Shown here one piece after another: positions 5,397-7,511 of a stretch of 7,511 nt of DNA. The stretch comes from Streptomyces katrae (GTDB lineage Bacteria > Actinomycetota > Actinomycetes > Streptomycetales > Streptomycetaceae): positions 1 through 7,511 of the forward strand of contig NZ_JZWV01001010.1 of the NCBI RefSeq assembly GCF_000966975.1. Reading direction: 5' to 3'. How positions within the stretch are numbered: position 1 is the stretch's first letter; every line of letters starts with the position of its first letter. The notes below the pieces were generated by a model that did not search any database, was not told where the DNA came from, and saw only the letters and a list, made by a program, of their open reading frames with translations. The position numbers and the translations under genes are program-made.

Positions 5397-6194
5397 GTGG
5401 GCAAGCTGGACGGGCGTGTCGTCATCGTCACCGGTGCGGCGCGCGGACAGGGCGAGCAGGAGGCGCGGCTCTTCGCCGCCGAGGGGGCGAGGGTGGTGCT
5501 CGGTGACGTGCTCGACGAGCAGGGTGCCGCCGTGGCCGAGGAGATCGCCGAGGAGCACGGCGAGGATCGGGCGCGGTACGTCCGGCTGGACGTGAGCCGT
5601 GAGGAGGACTGGGCGGCCGCCGTGGCCGTGGCCAAGGAGCGCTTCGGGCATGTCGACGGGCTGGTCAACAACGCGGGCATCCTGCGTTTCAACGAGCTGA
5701 CCGCGACGCCGCTGGAGGAGTTCCAGCAGGTGGTGCAGGTCAACCAGGTCGGCACCTTCCTCGGGATCAAGGCGGTGGCCCCCGAGATCGGTGCGGCGGG
5801 CGGCGGGACGATCGTCAACACCTCCTCCTACACGGGCCTGACGGGCATGGCGTACGTGGGCGCGTACGCCGCGACGAAGGCGGCGATCCTCGGGCTGACG
5901 CGGGTGGCGGCGCTGGAGCTGGCCGCGCAGAACATCCGGGTCAACGCGATGTGCCCGGGGGCGGTGGACACCCCCATGGCCAACCCGGGCCTGCTGGACC
6001 CAGCCGGGATGGCGGACGGGGCCCGGGAGGCGATGGCGGAGCTGTACCAGCGGGTGGTGCCGCTGGGGCGGGTGGGGCGGCCGGAGGAGATGGCGAAGCT
6101 GGCGCTCTTCCTGACGGCCGAGGACTCCTCGTACATCACCGGCCAGCCGTTCGTCATCGACGGGGGCTGGATGGCCGGGGTCAGCATCCTCTGA
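5397..6194 (+). CDS. SDR-family oxidoreductase, 3-alpha/20-beta-hydroxysteroid dehydrogenase-like
   Basis: A 265-residue classical SDR. The cofactor motif TGAARGQG is at 12-19, and Asp37 (LGDVLDEQG) after the second strand indicates NAD(H). LDV is at 64-66, NNAGI at 91-95 and Asn116 follows. The catalytic triad is Ser144, Tyr157 and Lys161 (YAATK). PGAVDTPM (187-194) and the C-terminal GQPFVIDGGWMAG complete the fold. The stretch from ARVVLGDVLDEQG through LDVSREEDW and NNAGILRF resembles actinobacterial 3-alpha/20-beta-hydroxysteroid dehydrogenases, including mycobacterial FabG3-like proteins, so a bulky alcohol or ketone substrate is plausible but not shown. The start is GTG with GGGAG 5 bases upstream. 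It lies 68 bases after the F420-type LLM gene, with a repeat array between, and is probably in the same transcript. Confidence 0.94.
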   Translation: MGKLDGRVVIVTGAARGQGEQEARLFAAEGARVVLGDVLDEQGAAVAEEIAEEHGEDRARYVRLDVSREEDWAAAVAVAKERFGHVDGLVNNAGILRFNELTATPLEEFQQVVQVNQVGTFLGIKAVAPEIGAAGGGTIVNTSSYTGLTGMAYVGAYAATKAAILGLTRVAALELAAQNIRVNAMCPGAVDTPMANPGLLDPAGMADGAREAMAELYQRVVPLGRVGRPEEMAKLALFLTAEDSSYITGQPFVIDGGWMAGVSIL

Positions 6195-6210
6195 CCCCGA
6201 TCGGCCGGGG
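6195..6210 (+). terminator. Hairpin directly after the SDR stop codon
   Basis: CCCCG-N6-CGGGG forms a 5-bp GC stem starting at the base after TGA. No T-run follows. It may end the LLM-SDR transcript weakly, consistent with a new promoter and two operator copies downstream. Confidence 0.3.
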
Positions 6211-6218
6211 ACGTGTAT

Positions 6219-6233
6219 CTGATGGATCGTCAG
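6219..6233. promoter_or_regulatory. Operator dyad copy 2, upstream of the second LLM promoter
   Basis: CTGATG-GAT-CGTCAG matches copies 1 and 3 at 11 of 12 arm positions (one C-to-T change). It sits about 20 bases upstream of the -35 of the second LLM promoter. Its centre is 76 bp from copy 3, so a bound pair would flank the promoter. Confidence 0.55.
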
Positions 6234-6251
6234 TTACCTCCACCACCGCTC

Positions 6252-6280
6252 TTGACGCTCCCACTCCACGGTGGAACAGT
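6252..6280 (+). promoter_or_regulatory. Likely promoter of the second LLM gene
   Basis: TTGACG (6252-6257) is a strong -35. After 17 bp comes AACAGT (6275-6280), a moderate -10, giving a start near 6287 and a leader of about 36 bases. The spacer contains the dyad TCCAC-G-GTGGA (6265-6275), which could be a further binding site. Operator copy 3 lies just downstream of the expected start. Confidence 0.5.
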
Positions 6281-6294
6281 CGGACCCATCGAAT

Positions 6295-6309
6295 CTGACG
6301 CAACGTCAG
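6295..6309. promoter_or_regulatory. Operator dyad copy 3, in the second LLM leader
   Basis: CTGACG-CAA-CGTCAG has exactly the same arms as copy 1. It lies about +9 to +23 relative to the predicted transcript start and ends 6 bases before the AAGGA ribosome binding site, so a bound repressor would act as a roadblock. Confidence 0.6.
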
Positions 6310-6322
6310 AAACCTAAGGACG

Positions 6323-7453
6323 GTGAACCCCTTGGAATTCGGGCTCTTCGTGCAGGGATACGTGCCTGAGGCGCGGTCCAAGGTCGACCCCGAGGCGGAG
6401 CACAAGGCGCTGCTCGAGGAGACCCAGTACGTCATCCAGGCCGACAAGTCCGGCTTCAAGTACGCCTGGGCCTCCGAGCACCACTTCCTGGAGGAGTACT
6501 CCCACCTCTCGGCGAACGAGGTCTTCCTCGGCTACCTCGCCGCCGCCACCGAGCGGATCCACCTGGGCTCGGGCATCTTCAACCCGCTCGCCCCGGTGAA
6601 CCACCCGGTGAAGGTCGCCGAGAAGGTCACCATGCTCGACCACCTCTCCAAGGGCCGCTTCGAGTTCGGCACCGGGCGCGGCGCCGGCAGCCACGAGATC
6701 CTCGGCTTCCTGCCCGGCATCACGGACATGAACCACACCAAGGAGATCTGGGAGGAGACCATCGCGGAATTCCCCAAGATGTTCCTCCAGGAGGAGTACG
6801 AGGGGTTCCAGGGCAAGCACTGGTCGCTGCCGCCGCGCAAGATCTTCCCCAAGCCGTACGGCAAGGCCCACCCGGCCATGTGGTACGCCGCCGGCTCCCC
6901 GTCCTCGTACGCGATGGCGGCGAAGAAGGGCCTCGGGGTGCTGGGCTTCAGCGTCCAGAAGGTGTCGGACATGGAGTGGGTCCTGGAGCAGTACAAGACG
7001 GCGATCCAGGAGGCGAAGGCGGTCGGGGCCTTCGTGAACGACAACGTGATGGTCACCTCCACGGCGATCTGCGCGGAGACGCACGAGAAGGCGGTCGAGA
7101 TCGCGGTCAACGCGAACATGAACCGCTTCCAGTCGCTGGTGTTCCGCTACCACGACACGTTCCCGCGGCCGGAGGCGATTCCGGAGTGGCCGGAGACGCT
7201 GCCGGAGTACAACGCGGAGATCATCGAGCTGCTGATCGCGGAGGAGCTGCTGATCTGCGGTGACCCGGCGGAGGTGCGGGCGCAGTGCAAGCGGTGGGAG
7301 GAGGCGGGGGCCGACCAGCTGTCGTTCGGTCTGCCGACCGGGGTGTCGTACGAGGACACGATGACGACGATCAAGCTGATCGGGGAGCACGTGATCCCGC
7401 ACATCGACACGGATCCGGTCCACCGGACGACACGCTTCCGCCAGTCCGCGTAG
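6323..7453 (+). CDS. LLM-class flavin-dependent oxidoreductase (luciferase-alpha-like)
   Basis: Up to 376 residues of a luciferase-like TIM-barrel enzyme, probably an FMN-dependent monooxygenase or a related flavin oxidoreductase in the cytosol. Segments supporting this are LEFGLFVQGY (4-13), ASEHHF (50-55, the luciferase-type EHHF motif), HLGSGIFNP (80-88), TMLDHLSKGRFEFGTGRGAG (103-122), MWYAAGSPSSYAMAA (186-200), LICGDP (310-315) and ADQLSFGLP (330-338). It is longer than, and clearly distinct from, the F420-type neighbour. The start is uncertain. The GTG at 6323 is only 2 bases from AAGGA (6316-6320), too close, while the TTG at 6332 gives ideal MEFGLFVQG and 11-base spacing; I keep GTG because TTG starts are rare. 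It is preceded by its own promoter and two operator dyads. A Pro/Arg tail ends just before a terminator-like hairpin. Confidence 0.93.
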   Translation: MNPLEFGLFVQGYVPEARSKVDPEAEHKALLEETQYVIQADKSGFKYAWASEHHFLEEYSHLSANEVFLGYLAAATERIHLGSGIFNPLAPVNHPVKVAEKVTMLDHLSKGRFEFGTGRGAGSHEILGFLPGITDMNHTKEIWEETIAEFPKMFLQEEYEGFQGKHWSLPPRKIFPKPYGKAHPAMWYAAGSPSSYAMAAKKGLGVLGFSVQKVSDMEWVLEQYKTAIQEAKAVGAFVNDNVMVTSTAICAETHEKAVEIAVNANMNRFQSLVFRYHDTFPRPEAIPEWPETLPEYNAEIIELLIAEELLICGDPAEVRAQCKRWEEAGADQLSFGLPTGVSYEDTMTTIKLIGEHVIPHIDTDPVHRTTRFRQSA

Positions 7454-7470
7454 CCGGTCCCGCCGGGGGT

Positions 7471-7510
7471 GCGGGGGGTACCGCTGCGCGGAGCGGGGTC
7501 CCCTACCCGC
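7471..7510 (+). terminator. Stem-loop after the second LLM gene, cut by the window edge
   Basis: CCGCT (7481-7485) pairs with AGCGG (7492-7496), with an outer G-run/C-run arm (7474-7477 with 7500-7503). An alternative outer pairing is GGGTA (7476-7480) with TACCC (7504-7508). This is a stable GC hairpin 20-50 bases after the stop, suited to transcription termination. Any T-tract would be beyond the window. Confidence 0.5.
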
Positions 7511-7511
7511 C

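Noticed and set aside
6314..7423. Long (369-codon) minus-strand open frame opposite the second LLM gene
   Set aside because: Repetitive Arg/Leu/Val composition and complete overlap with a gene carrying clear luciferase-like motifs.

Overview
The window is very GC-rich, with strong third-position G/C bias, GTG/TTG start candidates and 'TANNNT' -10 elements. It looks like the chromosome of a high-GC actinomycete, most probably Streptomyces. It carries eight protein-coding genes. There is no RNA gene, CRISPR array or insertion sequence, and no gene-free stretch longer than about 210 bases.

Left part (20-1395): a divergent pair, a short-chain dehydrogenase/reductase (SDR) on the minus strand and a MerR-family regulator on the plus strand. 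The space between them holds a textbook MerR-type promoter facing the SDR: TTGATC, a 19-bp spacer with an inverted repeat, then TAACGT. This is probably a self-contained inducer-responsive detoxification or redox switch.

Centre-left (1411-3561): two exported proteins on the plus strand. The first is a membrane-anchored YkuD-type L,D-transpeptidase with a shortened His-to-Cys active-site motif. The second is a secreted serine esterase of the esterase D/antigen 85 fold with a twin-arginine signal.

Centre (3549-4172, minus): a seven-helix membrane protein that I recognise as a bacterial member of the Pyr4-type (transmembrane) terpene cyclases. Both acidic residues known to matter in that family are present. 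Its 3' end overlaps the esterase 3' end by 13 bp, and it appears to be transcribed from a leaderless promoter.

Right part (4381-7453, plus): an F420-type luciferase-like (LLM) oxidoreductase, an SDR resembling 3-alpha/20-beta-hydroxysteroid dehydrogenases, and a second LLM oxidoreductase of the FMN/luciferase-alpha type. A 15-bp dyad, CTGAyG-N3-CGTCAG, occurs once before the first LLM gene and twice before the second, which suggests one local regulon under a TetR-like repressor encoded outside the window. A variant with the same arms but a 2-bp spacer lies just inside the terpene cyclase gene. Other unusual elements are a strong G-quadruplex motif in the first LLM leader and six tandem 9-bp units between that gene and the SDR. 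The right edge is a hairpin that may begin a dispersed intergenic repeat.

My overall reading is inference: the right half is a redox module (LLM, SDR, LLM) acting on a lipophilic, perhaps terpenoid or steroid-like substrate, next to an orphan membrane terpene cyclase.
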